Positions 1 to 8,396 of a DNA stretch of 64,000 nucleotides are shown here, one piece after another; position 1 is the first letter of the stretch; each line of letters starts with the position of its first letter. Made by a program: the position numbers and the translations under genes. Below the pieces are notes generated by a model that did not search any database, was not told the DNA's origin, and saw nothing but the letters and a program-made list of their open reading frames with translations. The stretch is from Paraburkholderia silvatlantica (GTDB lineage: Bacteria; Pseudomonadota; Gammaproteobacteria; Burkholderiales; Burkholderiaceae), in contig NZ_QEOL01000038.1 of NCBI RefSeq assembly GCF_003096715.1, positions 1-64,000 of the forward strand, in the 5' to 3' direction.

Positions 1-156
1 TACGAGTTCGTGAAGAACGAGGACGGCAGCGACCGTCTGCAGATCAACGCGCAGAACTGCGTGCACTGCAAGACCTGCGATATCAAGGACCCGACGCAGA
101 ACATCGTGTGGGTCACGCCGGAAGGCGGCGGCGGGCCGAACTATCCGAACATGTAA
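1..156 (+). CDS. Electron-transfer flavoprotein-ubiquinone oxidoreductase, C-terminal end (partial)
   Basis: The last 51 codons of an ETF-QO gene that begins outside the window. ETF-QO is a membrane-bound FAD and [4Fe-4S] enzyme that passes electrons from ETF (fatty-acid and amino-acid oxidation) to ubiquinone. The visible residues contain the cluster-binding run CVHCKTC, with a further cysteine probably lying upstream of the window. They also contain the characteristic tail DPTQNIVWVTPEGGGGPNYP before the TAA at 154. The ferredoxin-like C-terminal domain is intact as far as it can be seen. A bidirectional hairpin follows directly. Confidence 0.93.
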   Translation, partial: YEFVKNEDGSDRLQINAQNCVHCKTCDIKDPTQNIVWVTPEGGGGPNYPNM

Positions 157-168
157 GTTCGGCAAGCG

Positions 169-208
169 AAAAAAGCCGCTTCAGGTGCGAGCCTGAAGCG
201 GCTTTTTG
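169..208. terminator. Bidirectional Rho-independent terminator
   Basis: A perfect 12-bp stem (174-185 with 192-203) and a 6-nt loop are flanked by A-rich sequence on the left and a T run on the right. It can therefore terminate both the ETF-QO transcript and the convergent aroC transcript. Confidence 0.85.
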
Positions 209-249
209 TTGTTCGCGCAACGAGTACGGCTCACGCCGCACGGTCGGTC

Positions 250-1350
250 TCACTCGTCGCTGGCCGCGATCTTCGGCGTCGTCACGACGACGTCGGCATT
301 CTGCGCGCGGTGGCGCAGCGCGTGATCGATCAGCACGAGCGCGAGCATGGCTTCGGCGATCGGCGTCGCGCGGATGCCCACGCATGGGTCGTGGCGGCCG
401 AAGGTCTCGACCGTCGCGGGATCGCCCGCCTTGTCGATCGAGCGTCGCGGCGTGCGGATGCTCGAGGTCGGCTTGATGGCGATCGAGACGGTGATGTCCT
501 GCCCCGTCGTGATGCCGCCGAGCACGCCGCCAGCGTGGTTGCCGTGAAAACCGTTGGGCGTGAGTTCGTCGCCGTGCACCGAGCCGCGCTGTGCGACGCT
601 CGCGAAGCCCGCGCCGATCTCCACGCCCTTCACCGCGTTGATGCCCATCATGGCGTGCGCGATATCGGCATCGAGCCGGTCGAACAGCGGCTCGCCCCAG
701 CCCACCGGCACGCCGCTCGCCACCACGTTCACGCGCGCGCCGATCGAGTCGCCGTCCTTGCGTAGCGCGTCCATGTAGTCCTCGAGTTGCGGCACGACGT
801 CGGCGTTGGGCACGAAGAACGGATTCTCGTGCACGTGCTCCCAGCTCACGAACGGCACGTCGATCTCGCCGAGCGCGCGCATGTAGCCGCGCACTTGCAC
901 GCCGAAGCGCTCGCGCAGCCACTTCTTCGCAACGGCGCCTGCCGCGACCGTGGGCGCCGTGAGGCGTGCCGACGAGCGGCCGCCGCCGCGGTAGTCGCGA
1001 ATGCCGTACTTCTGCCAGTAGGTGTAGTCGGCGTGACCGGGACGGAAGGTCTCGACAATGTTGCCGTAGTCCTTGCTGCGCTGATCGGTATTGCGGATCA
1101 GGAGCGCGATGGGCGTGCCCGTGGTGCGCCCTTCGAACACGCCCGAGAGAATTTCGACCTTGTCCTCTTCCTGACGCTGCGTCACGTGACGCGACGTGCC
1201 GGGGCGGCGGCGGTCCAGGTCGGTCTGGATGTCGGCTTCGGTGAGCACCATGCCGGGCGGGCAGCCGTCGATGACGCAGCCAATGGCCGGGCCGTGGGAT
1301 TCGCCGAAGGTGGTGACGGTGAAAAGCGTACCGAGCGTGTTGCCGGACAT
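250..1350 (-). CDS. aroC: Chorismate synthase
   Basis: Converts 5-enolpyruvylshikimate-3-phosphate to chorismate, the last shared step of aromatic amino-acid biosynthesis. It is cytoplasmic and needs reduced FMN. The 366-residue length is normal for the family. The N-terminal GESHG motif (about residues 16-20), the basic RRRPGTSRHVTQR stretch and the RGGGRSSARLTAPTVAAGA segment are classic signatures. The start at 1350 gives the usual MSGNTLG beginning. The gene lies downstream of the MFS-acyltransferase gene on the same strand, 137 bp away, and is convergent with the ETF-QO gene. It is complete. Confidence 0.97.
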   Translation of the reverse strand: MSGNTLGTLFTVTTFGESHGPAIGCVIDGCPPGMVLTEADIQTDLDRRRPGTSRHVTQRQEEDKVEILSGVFEGRTTGTPIALLIRNTDQRSKDYGNIVETFRPGHADYTYWQKYGIRDYRGGGRSSARLTAPTVAAGAVAKKWLRERFGVQVRGYMRALGEIDVPFVSWEHVHENPFFVPNADVVPQLEDYMDALRKDGDSIGARVNVVASGVPVGWGEPLFDRLDADIAHAMMGINAVKGVEIGAGFASVAQRGSVHGDELTPNGFHGNHAGGVLGGITTGQDITVSIAIKPTSSIRTPRRSIDKAGDPATVETFGRHDPCVGIRATPIAEAMLALVLIDHALRHRAQNADVVVTTPKIAASDE

Positions 1351-1383
1351 GGCGGTCGTCCAAAGGGAATCGGGGAATCCAAT

Positions 1384-1389
1384 ATTATG
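1384..1389 (-). promoter_or_regulatory. Possible -10 element of aroC
   Basis: Reading the minus strand, CATAAT lies in an AT-rich patch about 34 bp before the aroC start codon, inside otherwise very GC-rich DNA. No convincing -35 is visible, so this is a weak call. Confidence 0.3.
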
Positions 1390-1407
1390 CCAGCCCGCGC
1401 GCGGCGA

Positions 1408-1429
1408 CGCCCGACCGCGCGGTCGGGCG
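1408..1429. repeat. 22-bp perfect palindrome upstream of aroC
   Basis: A fully self-complementary 22-bp sequence between the MFS-acyltransferase stop and aroC. It could fold as a GC hairpin in the transcript, or act as a protein-binding palindrome. No T run follows, so it is not a standard terminator. Confidence 0.6.
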
Positions 1430-1487
1430 ACAGGCGGCGCGAGGCCGGTTTGGGCGGCTCAACCGGCCGCCCCGCGTGACCCATGCG

Positions 1488-3473
1488 TCAGCGCCGCGCG
1501 CCGCGCAGCTCCGCCACCGTCTCCTGCAAAAGTTCGAGTGTGGCGTCCGCCGCCGCGATCGGTTCGCCCACCGCGAGCGTCAAACGGCTGGTCAGGCCTC
1601 GCCGCCTCGGGTGCTCCTGCCCCGAGGCCGCAAAGCGCGAGAACGCGCTGCCCCAGAGCCCACGCAGCGCCATCGGCACGACGGGAACCGGCGTGCGCCG
1701 CAAGATTTCGGTCACGCCGTGCCGGAACGGGTTCATGTCGCCCGTGCGCGTGAGCTTGCCCTCCGGGAAAATGCAGACGAGATCCCCCTCGGCCAGCGCC
1801 GCCGCGCACGCGTCGTAGGCCGCGTCAAGTGCGGCCGGATCCTCGTGCGCGGGCGCAATCGGAATCGCCCTGGCATGGCGGAACACCCAGCCGAGGAACG
1901 GCGAGCGGAAGATCTGCTGATCCATCACGAAGCGGATTGGCCGCGGGCTCTCGGCCATGATGACGATCGCATCGACATAGCTCACGTGATTGCAGACGAG
2001 CACCGCTGCGCCCTCGGGCGGTATGCGTTCGGTGTGTACGAGCCGCACGCGGTAGACCGTATGTACGAGCACCCACGCCACGAAGCGCAGCAGGAACTCG
2101 GGCACGAGCGTGTAGATATAGGCCGCCACGACGATATTGAGCAGCGCCGTGGTGAGGAAGATGCCGGGAATGCCGACGCCCGCGGACGTGAGCGCCATCG
2201 CCATGAGCGCCGAGACGATCATGAAGAGCGAATTGAGGATGTTGTTCGCGGCGATGATGCGCGCGCGGTGGCTCGGTGTGCTGCGGCTCTGGATCAACGC
2301 GTAGAGCGGCACGCTGTAGAAGCCGCCGAACATGGCGAGCAGGAACAGGTCGGCGAGCACGCGCCAGTGCGCGGCGATGCGCAGGAATTCGCCCACCGAA
2401 AGCAGATGGGACGCGGGAGGCAACGCGTGGCTCGCAAAGAAGAGGTCGATGCCGAACACGCTCATGCCGATCGAGCCGAGCGGCACGAGGCCCACCTCGA
2501 TGCGCCGCCGCGAGAGCCGCTCGCAAAGCAGCGAACCCGAGCCGATGCCGAGCGAGAACATCGCAAGCAGCACGGTCACGACGTCGGGATCGGCCGACAT
2601 CACGTCTTTGGCGAAATTGAAGAATGACGCCAGAAACGTTGCGCCGACGAACCAGAGCCACGAGATGCCGAGCAGGCTCAGAAACACCGTGCGGTTGCCG
2701 TGCGCGAGGCGCAGGTTGCGCCAGGTTTCGGAGAACGGATTCCAGTTGATGCGCAGATCCGGCTGCGACGGCTCGCACGGCGGCACGAAAGCCGACGCCA
2801 CGCGCCCCGCGAGCGCGATCGCGATGCACATGCCGCCAAGCCACCATGCGCCGAGCGGCGGCCCAGCGTCGCCGTGCGCGGACGCGGCATCCATCGCCCC
2901 GATACCCGCTGCCACGCCCCCGACGATGGTGCCGAGCAGAATCGCGACGAACGTGCCCATCTCGACGAGCCCGTTGCCGCCGACCAGTTCCTCCGGCGCG
3001 AGCCGCTGCGGAAGATACGCGTACTTGACCGGCCCGAACACCGTGGAATGCACGCCCATGAGGAACGTGCACGCATACAGCAGCGGCGCGCTGTGCATCC
3101 AGAAGCCGGCCGCGCCGATCAGCATGACCGCGATCTCGAAGGTCTTGACCCAGCGCGTGAGCATCGCCTTGTCGTACTTGTCGGCGACCTGGCCCGAGGT
3201 GGCGGAAAAGAGCACGAACGGCAAAATGAATATCGCCGAAATGAGGAACGCGACCGTCTTCGGATCGACGCCCGAAAAGCGCGCGGCCTGATAGGTGACG
3301 AGCGAGGTGAAGCCGATCTTGAAGACGTTGTCGTTCATCGCCCCGAGGAACTGTGTCCAGAAAAACGGGGCAAAACGACGCTGGCGCAGCAGCGTGAATT
3401 GCGATGCGTGGTCGCCCTCATGGTGCACTTTGCGCTTGTCGCGCTGCGCCGCGGGCATCGGTCTATCGTTCAT
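1488..3473 (-). CDS. MFS transporter fused to PlsC-type acyltransferase (lysophospholipid flippase/acyltransferase)
   Basis: A two-domain inner-membrane protein of 661 residues. Residues of about 20-430 form an LplT-like major-facilitator domain (start of domain FAPFFWTQFLGAMNDNVFKI). Residues of about 450-640 form a 1-acyl-glycerol-3-phosphate acyltransferase domain with the catalytic NHVSYVD (HX4D, about residue 496) and FPEGKLTRTG (about residue 568) motifs. In E. coli LplT flips lysophospholipids inward and Aas reacylates them. Here transport and acylation are one polypeptide, but the AMP-ligase/ACP-synthetase domain of Aas is absent. The likely role is membrane lysophospholipid repair. 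The substrate is inferred from the family. Confidence 0.85.
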   Translation of the reverse strand: MNDRPMPAAQRDKRKVHHEGDHASQFTLLRQRRFAPFFWTQFLGAMNDNVFKIGFTSLVTYQAARFSGVDPKTVAFLISAIFILPFVLFSATSGQVADKYDKAMLTRWVKTFEIAVMLIGAAGFWMHSAPLLYACTFLMGVHSTVFGPVKYAYLPQRLAPEELVGGNGLVEMGTFVAILLGTIVGGVAAGIGAMDAASAHGDAGPPLGAWWLGGMCIAIALAGRVASAFVPPCEPSQPDLRINWNPFSETWRNLRLAHGNRTVFLSLLGISWLWFVGATFLASFFNFAKDVMSADPDVVTVLLAMFSLGIGSGSLLCERLSRRRIEVGLVPLGSIGMSVFGIDLFFASHALPPASHLLSVGEFLRIAAHWRVLADLFLLAMFGGFYSVPLYALIQSRSTPSHRARIIAANNILNSLFMIVSALMAMALTSAGVGIPGIFLTTALLNIVVAAYIYTLVPEFLLRFVAWVLVHTVYRVRLVHTERIPPEGAAVLVCNHVSYVDAIVIMAESPRPIRFVMDQQIFRSPFLGWVFRHARAIPIAPAHEDPAALDAAYDACAAALAEGDLVCIFPEGKLTRTGDMNPFRHGVTEILRRTPVPVVPMALRGLWGSAFSRFAASGQEHPRRRGLTSRLTLAVGEPIAAADATLELLQETVAELRGARR

Positions 3474-3515
3474 CGAGCAGGAGTCGCACTGACGGAAATC
3501 ATGAGGCCCAGACGC

Positions 3516-3544
3516 GAAAAAGCGCGCCTGACGCGCGCTTTTTC
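3516..3544 (-). terminator. Rho-independent terminator of the CBS-domain gene
   Basis: A GC stem (3521-3527 with 3533-3539) has a 5-nt loop and is flanked by an A run and a T run. It lies between the CBS-gene stop and the start of the MFS-acyltransferase gene, so it should separate the two transcripts. Confidence 0.75.
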
Positions 3545-3578
3545 ATGCTGACCAACCAGATTGTTGGACGGCGCGCGC

Positions 3579-4034
3579 TCAGCGCGCCGGCTGATGCTCC
3601 TCTTCGGGCCAGTCGCGAATATACGCCTTGAGCAGCTTGTTCTCGAAGCCCTGCGCCTCCACCACGGCCTTCGCCACGTCGTAGAACGAGATCACGCCCA
3701 TGAGCGAGCGGCTTTCCATGACCGGCAGGTAGCGCACATGGTGCTCGAGCATCATGCGGCGCACTTCGTCGACCTCGGTTTCCGGCGTGCAGGTGATGGG
3801 ATGATCGTCCATGACCTTGCGGATCGTCGTGGTGCCGACGCTGCCGCCGTTCGCGCGCAGCGTGAGGATGATCTCGCGGAACGTGAGCATGCCGACCAGA
3901 TCGCCGTACTCCATGACGACGAGCGAGCCGATATCGTGCTCGGCCATGGTGTTGACTGCCTCGTGCAGCGCAGTATCGGGCGTGACGGTGTAGAGCGTGT
4001 TGCCCTTCACCTTGAGGATGTCGCTGACACGCAT
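3579..4034 (-). CDS. CBS-domain pair protein
   Basis: A 151-residue cytoplasmic protein made almost entirely of two CBS motifs, roughly residues 1-65 and 75-140. Such modules bind adenine nucleotides (AMP, ATP, SAM) and act as energy sensors. The sequence starts MRVSDILKVKGNTLYTVTPD and contains the typical motifs HDIGSLVVMEYGDLVGMLTFR and LPVMESRSLMGVISFYDV-like segments. No catalytic domain is attached. It is a single gene with its own terminator, divergent from the PLP-enzyme gene. The partner is unknown. Confidence 0.88.
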   Translation of the reverse strand: MRVSDILKVKGNTLYTVTPDTALHEAVNTMAEHDIGSLVVMEYGDLVGMLTFREIILTLRANGGSVGTTTIRKVMDDHPITCTPETEVDEVRRMMLEHHVRYLPVMESRSLMGVISFYDVAKAVVEAQGFENKLLKAYIRDWPEEEHQPAR

Positions 4035-4350
4035 GATGTGTCTCCAGGAATGCCGCTAGCAATGCGGGAAATGCTGAAAAGATGCCTACCTGATTCGATC
4101 CTAGCGGAAAGACTGTTAAAAGGAAAGCCGCGCGGCGGGCGCTCCGCGGCGCGCCGAAACGTCTGCCGAAAGCCATGGCAAGGGGTTTTCCGGCGCGAAA
4201 CTGGCTACGCCCGCGGCCATACGGCGCTCACGCAGGGCGGCCTCCATCCGGCCCAAAACGCCCGGCCCGGCGTCCCCGCGCCCCGCCGCCGGTGTTACGA
4301 TGCCTTTCACCCTCGATATCAGGCCGGTTCGCGCCGGCCGCGCCGCCACG
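4035..4350. other. Divergent intergenic region between the CBS gene and the homocysteine-synthase gene
   Basis: 316 bp that must hold both promoters. TACGAT at 4296-4301 is a possible -10 for the rightward gene; a start there would place transcription near 4308 and favour translation from 4351. I looked for a SAM riboswitch-like structure and saw none. The rest shows no recognisable feature. Confidence 0.4.
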
Positions 4351-5703
4351 ATGTCATCGAATCCCGCATCGAATCCCGCATCGAATCCCGATAGCCGTTT
4401 CGACACGCTCGCGCTGCACGCCGGCGCGGCGCCCGACCCTGCCACCGGCGCCCGCGCGACGCCGATCTACCTCACCACGTCGTTCGCGTTTCGCGACACC
4501 GACCACGCCGCCGCGCTCTTCAACATGGAGCGCGCGGGCCACGTGTACTCGCGCATCTCGAACCCGACCGTCGCCGTGTTCGAAGAGCGCGTGGCCGCGC
4601 TCGAAGGCGGCGCGGGGGCGATCGGCACCGCCAGCGGCCAGGCGGCGCTGCATCTCGCGATCGCCACACTGATGGGCGCGGGCTCGCACATCGTCGCCTC
4701 GGCAGCACTCTACGGCGGCTCGCACAACCTGCTGCACTACACGCTCAAGCGCTTCGGCATCGACACGACCTTCGTGAAGCCCGGCGATCTCGACGCCTGG
4801 CGCGCGGCGCTGCGGCCCAATACGCGCCTGCTGTTCGGCGAAACGCTCGGCAACCCGGGCCTCGATGTGCTCGACATCGAAGCCGTCGCGCACATCGCCC
4901 ACGGCCATGGCGTGCCGCTCCTCGTCGATTCGACGTTCACCACGCCTTACCTGCTGCGCCCCTTCGAGCACGGCGCGGATCTCGTCTATCACTCGGCCAC
5001 CAAGTTTCTCGGCGGCCATGGCACGACGATCGGCGGCGTGCTGGTCGATGGCGGGACCTTCGACTTCGACGCGTCGGGCCGCTTTCCCGAGCTCACCGAG
5101 CCCTATGCAGGCTTTCACGACATGGTGTTCAGCGAGGAAAGCACGGTCGCGCCGTTCCTGCTGCGCGCACGCCGCGAGGGCCTGCGCGACTTCGGCGCAT
5201 GCCTGCATCCGCAGGCCGCGTGGCAGTTGCTGCAAGGCATAGAAACGCTGCCGCTGCGCATGGAGCGGCATGTGGCGAACGCACGGCGCATCGTCGAATT
5301 TCTCGCCGCGCACGAGGCGGTCGAATCGGTCGCGTGGCCCGAGTTGCCGAGCCATCCCGATTACGCGCTGGCGAAGCGTCTGCTGCCGCGCGGCGCGGGC
5401 GCCGTGTTCAGCTTCAACCTGCGCGGCGGCCGCGCGGCGGGCAAGCGCTTCATCGAAGCGCTCACGCTGTTCTCGCATCTGGCCAACGTCGGCGACGCGC
5501 GCTCGCTCGTGATCCACCCCGCCTCCACCACGCATTTCCGCATGGACGCCGCCGCGCTTGCCGCCGCCGGCATCGCGGAGGGCACGATCCGGCTCTCGAT
5601 CGGGCTCGAAGACCCCGCCGATCTGGTCGACGACCTCAAGCGCGCGCTGAAGGCGTCGCAAAAAACATCGAACGCCAGGTCCGCCGGCAAGGAGGCGTCA
5701 TGA
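4351..5703 (+). CDS. O-acetyl/O-succinyl-homoserine sulfhydrylase (Cys/Met-metabolism PLP enzyme)
   Basis: A fold-type I PLP enzyme of 450 residues that makes homocysteine, or a related product, from an acylated homoserine and sulfide. The PLP lysine is K218 in YHSATKFLGGHGTTIGG. The substrate region YSRISNPTVAVFEERVAALE and the C-terminal SLVIHPASTTHF fit the MetY/MetZ clade. The reading frame is open from 4300, but a -10-like sequence overlaps that ATG and the homology starts after 4351, so 4351 is preferred. The N-terminus carries an NPAS repeat. The stop overlaps the next start (ATGA), so the two genes are co-translated. MetY versus MetZ cannot be settled by eye. Confidence 0.88.
   Translation: MSSNPASNPASNPDSRFDTLALHAGAAPDPATGARATPIYLTTSFAFRDTDHAAALFNMERAGHVYSRISNPTVAVFEERVAALEGGAGAIGTASGQAALHLAIATLMGAGSHIVASAALYGGSHNLLHYTLKRFGIDTTFVKPGDLDAWRAALRPNTRLLFGETLGNPGLDVLDIEAVAHIAHGHGVPLLVDSTFTTPYLLRPFEHGADLVYHSATKFLGGHGTTIGGVLVDGGTFDFDASGRFPELTEPYAGFHDMVFSEESTVAPFLLRARREGLRDFGACLHPQAAWQLLQGIETLPLRMERHVANARRIVEFLAAHEAVESVAWPELPSHPDYALAKRLLPRGAGAVFSFNLRGGRAAGKRFIEALTLFSHLANVGDARSLVIHPASTTHFRMDAAALAAAGIAEGTIRLSIGLEDPADLVDDLKRALKASQKTSNARSAGKEAS
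4356..4391 (+). repeat. 12-bp tandem repeat (3 units) at the start of the PLP-enzyme gene
   Basis: Three consecutive units of ATCGAATCCCGC/A. They are in frame and encode an NPAS-NPAS-NPDS linker before the conserved fold. Because the unit is a multiple of three, copy-number changes would not break the frame. Confidence 0.9.
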
Positions 5704-6539
5704 TCGTCGACGTCGCCGGCAAGCCGGCCTATGTCTACACGGCCTCGCGCGCCATCGATCGCGCGCTGCCGTTCGCGGTGTTCGTCCACGGCGCGCAGCA
5801 CGACCACAGCGTCTGGGCGCTGCAATCGCGCTATTTCGCAAACCACGGCTTCAATGCGCTGGCCGTCGATCTGCCCGGCCACCTGCGCAGCGCGGGCCCC
5901 GCGCTCACGAGCATCGGCGCGCTCGCCGACTGGCTCGCGGCGCTGCTCGACGCGCTGAACGCGCCTCAGGCCTTCGTCGCCGGCCACAGCATGGGCTCGC
6001 TCATCGCGCTCGAATTTGCGGCTCGCCATCCTGAGCGCGCGCAGCGCATCGCCCTGCTCGCCACCGCGTTCCCGATGACGGTCGCGCCAACCCTGCTCGA
6101 AGCCGCGCGCGAGCGCGAGCCGGAGGCGATCGCGCTCGTCAACGCGTGGTCGCACTCGACGCTCGCCGCCAAGCCGTCGAGCCCCGGGCCCGGTTTCTGG
6201 CTGCGCGGCGTGAACCGGCGGCTCATGGAGCGTGTGTCCGCGCGCGGCGAGCCGCAGCTTTTCCATACCGATTTCGCGGCGTGCAACGCTTACGCGGACG
6301 GCCTCGCCAGCGCCGCGAAGGTGCGTTGCCCGGTGCGCCTGATCGCCGGCAAAGGCGACGCGATGACGCCCCCGCGCGCGGCGCGCGGCCTCGCCGATGC
6401 CCTCGCACAGGCCGGCACGCCGGTGGACACGGTCACGCTGGACGCGGGCCACGCGCTGATGACCGAGCAGCCCGATGCGACGCTCGACGCGCTCTATGCT
6501 TTTGCAACGCAGCAAACGCCGGGCGTGGGCAACGGCTGA
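5700..6539 (+). CDS. Alpha/beta-fold hydrolase
   Basis: A 279-residue serine hydrolase. The nucleophile is S97 in GHSMG. The acid is probably the Asp of AGKGDAMTPP, and the base is the His of DAGHALMTEQPD near residue 251, giving a full triad. An HGAQHDHSVW oxyanion-hole segment lies near residue 32. The start ATG overlaps the stop of the upstream PLP-enzyme gene by 4 bp, which implies coupled translation. A role next to methionine synthesis, such as hydrolysis of an ester or thioester by-product, is only a guess. The substrate is unknown. Confidence 0.88.
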   Translation: MIVDVAGKPAYVYTASRAIDRALPFAVFVHGAQHDHSVWALQSRYFANHGFNALAVDLPGHLRSAGPALTSIGALADWLAALLDALNAPQAFVAGHSMGSLIALEFAARHPERAQRIALLATAFPMTVAPTLLEAAREREPEAIALVNAWSHSTLAAKPSSPGPGFWLRGVNRRLMERVSARGEPQLFHTDFAACNAYADGLASAAKVRCPVRLIAGKGDAMTPPRAARGLADALAQAGTPVDTVTLDAGHALMTEQPDATLDALYAFATQQTPGVGNG

Positions 6540-6634
6540 CGGTTGGCGTGAGCCCGGGTTGCACGGTCGTTCGGAACGCCGGAAAATGCCTGAATCAACC
6601 ATCCCCTGCGTGCTCTCGCAGAAAGGAGGAGACA

Positions 6635-6955
6635 GTGCAACCCACCACGCATACCGAGCACTTTTCGAGTTTCGCGCAGTTCTATCCGTTCTATCTGAGC
6701 GAGCATAGTCATCCTGTGTCGCGGCGGCTGCATTTCATCGGGTCGCTCGGCGTGATCGGCTTCGTCTCCATGGCGATCGCCACCGGCAACTGGCTCTGGC
6801 TGCCGCTTGCCATCGTCTGCGGCTACGGCTTCGCGTGGGTCGGACATTTCAGGTTCGAGAAGAACCGCCCGGCCACCTTCCGTCACCCCATCTACAGCCT
6901 GATGGGCGACTGGGTCATGTTCGCGGATATCTGCCGCGGCAAGATTTCTCTCTGA
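6635..6955 (+). CDS. Mpo1-like / DUF962 small membrane protein
   Basis: A 106-residue protein starting at GTG, placed 4 bp after an excellent ribosome-binding site (AAAGGAGGA, 6622-6630). It contains the DUF962 signatures HPVSRRLHFIGS and GHFRFEKNRPATFRHPIYSLMGDWVMF, with two central hydrophobic helices (residues about 38-72). Yeast Mpo1 of this family is an iron-dependent dioxygenase that alpha-oxidises 2-hydroxy fatty acids. Conserved histidines that could bind iron are present here (HFIG, GHF, RHP). Function in bacteria is not established. A 95-bp gap separates it from the hydrolase gene. Confidence 0.85.
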   Translation: MQPTTHTEHFSSFAQFYPFYLSEHSHPVSRRLHFIGSLGVIGFVSMAIATGNWLWLPLAIVCGYGFAWVGHFRFEKNRPATFRHPIYSLMGDWVMFADICRGKISL

Positions 6956-6969
6956 TTCGAATCCGATGC

Positions 6970-6997
6970 GGAGGCGCGCCTGTCATAGGCGCGCTCC
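6970..6997. terminator. GC hairpin between convergent genes
   Basis: An 8-bp stem (6974-6981 with 6987-6994) with a short loop lies in the 46-bp gap between the DUF962 gene and the convergent yihY-type gene. There is no strong T run on either side, so termination is plausible but unproven. Confidence 0.4.
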
Positions 6998-7001
6998 ATC
7001 G

Positions 7002-8303
7002 TCACGCCGCCGGATGCGGGAGCACCGGCGGATGCTCCTCCGTGAGCGCCGGGACACGCCGCGTCGCGATCAGCGACGCGAGGGAAATGCCAAGCTTGTC
7101 GTTGTCGAGCGCGCCCAGCAGCAGGTGCGCATCGATACTGCTCGACTTGAGCTGATACGCCAGTTCCTCGCGATCGATCGCGAAGCGGTCGAAGATGCGC
7201 GCGACCGAAATGCGCGCGGGATTGCCGATCAGCAGGAACAGCGTTTTCGCGCGTTCCTCCTGTTCGAGACGCCCCACGAGCTCATCCTCTTCAAGGCCGT
7301 TGATCAGGCGCGTGACCGTGGCCAGGTCGCGCCGCAGCAGCTGCGCCAGTTGCTCGGCCGTGCGGCCCGGCTCGCCCGCTTCGCGCGCGTCGGCGAGGCC
7401 CGCGAGCAGTTCGAGCGCGTCGAGCAGATCGCTGCCCGGAAAGCGTGGCCGGTCGAAGCGCCCGGTGCGGATTTCGGGCAACGCCGAGGTGATCATCGCG
7501 CCCACGAGCGTGATGAACCAGCTCAGGTACATCCACAACAGGAACATCGGCGCCGCCGCGAACGCGCCATAAACGGCGGTGTAGGTCGGAATGCGCCGCA
7601 CGTAGTAGCCGAAGCCGCGCTTGGCCGCCTCGAAGGCGATCGCCGCGGCGATGCCGCCCACCAGCGCGTCGCGCCATTGCACGCGGCAGTTCGGCAAGTA
7701 CACGTAGAGCATCGTGAACGCGAGCGCCGTGAGCGGCAGCGACGCGCCGATGAGCATCCAGTCGAAAATGCCCGAAACGTGCTGCTCGGTTGCGATCGCA
7801 GCGGAACGCGTGAACACGTACGAGGAGATCGACAGGCTCACGCCGATCAGGATCGGCCCGAGCGTGAGGATGGCCCAGTAGACGAGCACGCGCTGCGCGA
7901 ACGGCCGCGCCTTGCGCACGCGCCAGATCAGGTTGAAGGCCGACTCCACGGTCATCATCGTCATGACCGAGGTGACGAAGAGCACGATCATGCCCATCGT
8001 CGTGAGGCCCTTGGCCTTCGACGCGAACTGGTTCAGGTACTTGAAGATCTGGCTGTTGATCTGCGCCGGCATGAGGTGATCGGCGAGAAAGGCCTGCAGC
8101 GAGTTCTGGAACGACGCGAAGATCGGAAACGCGGTGAAGAGCGCGAATGCGACAGTGGCGAGCGGCACGAGCGAGAGCAGCGTGGTGAACGTGAGGCTGC
8201 CCGCGACCTGCGCAATGCGATCTTCGCGACTGCGCCGCGCCGCGAAGCGCGCGAGCCGCTTCACGATGTCCAGATCGATCTTCACCCTCGACAGCACATC
8301 CAT
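7002..8303 (-). CDS. YihY/UPF0761 family inner-membrane protein
   Basis: A 433-residue protein. Residues of about 25-290 carry the six-helix YihY/BrkB domain, recognised from AGSLTFTTLLSLVPL and GFGYYVRRIPTYTAVYGAFA. A soluble C-terminal extension of about 130 residues (RPRFPGSDLLDALELLAGLA onward) looks like a winged-helix or AsnC-like fold and is usual in beta-proteobacterial members. The family was once mislabelled RNase BN; its real function is unknown. The start at 8303 is preferred over 8363 because a GAGGAAAG-like ribosome-binding site precedes it. Divergent from wrbA. Confidence 0.87.
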   Translation of the reverse strand: MDVLSRVKIDLDIVKRLARFAARRSREDRIAQVAGSLTFTTLLSLVPLATVAFALFTAFPIFASFQNSLQAFLADHLMPAQINSQIFKYLNQFASKAKGLTTMGMIVLFVTSVMTMMTVESAFNLIWRVRKARPFAQRVLVYWAILTLGPILIGVSLSISSYVFTRSAAIATEQHVSGIFDWMLIGASLPLTALAFTMLYVYLPNCRVQWRDALVGGIAAAIAFEAAKRGFGYYVRRIPTYTAVYGAFAAAPMFLLWMYLSWFITLVGAMITSALPEIRTGRFDRPRFPGSDLLDALELLAGLADAREAGEPGRTAEQLAQLLRRDLATVTRLINGLEEDELVGRLEQEERAKTLFLLIGNPARISVARIFDRFAIDREELAYQLKSSSIDAHLLLGALDNDKLGISLASLIATRRVPALTEEHPPVLPHPAA

Positions 8304-8367
8304 TGACCCGCTTTCCTCGCCACCGTGAACACGTTGATTGCCGCGCATCGGCGGCAAACCCAACCCC

Positions 8368-8373
8368 TATAAT
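8368..8373 (+). promoter_or_regulatory. -10 element of the wrbA operon
   Basis: A perfect TATAAT lies 24 bp before the wrbA ATG. No clear -35 is seen at the proper spacing, which suggests an activator or a weak -35. Confidence 0.55.
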
Positions 8374-8396
8374 ATCCCGTCCACCGACGAGGCCCG

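Noticed and set aside
4035..4350. SAM riboswitch before the homocysteine-synthase gene
   Set aside because: No SAM-I, SAM-II or related conserved core could be recognised in the leader.
4300..4350. Upstream ATG at 4300 for the PLP enzyme
   Set aside because: A -10-like element overlaps it, no ribosome-binding site precedes it and the added residues have no family similarity.
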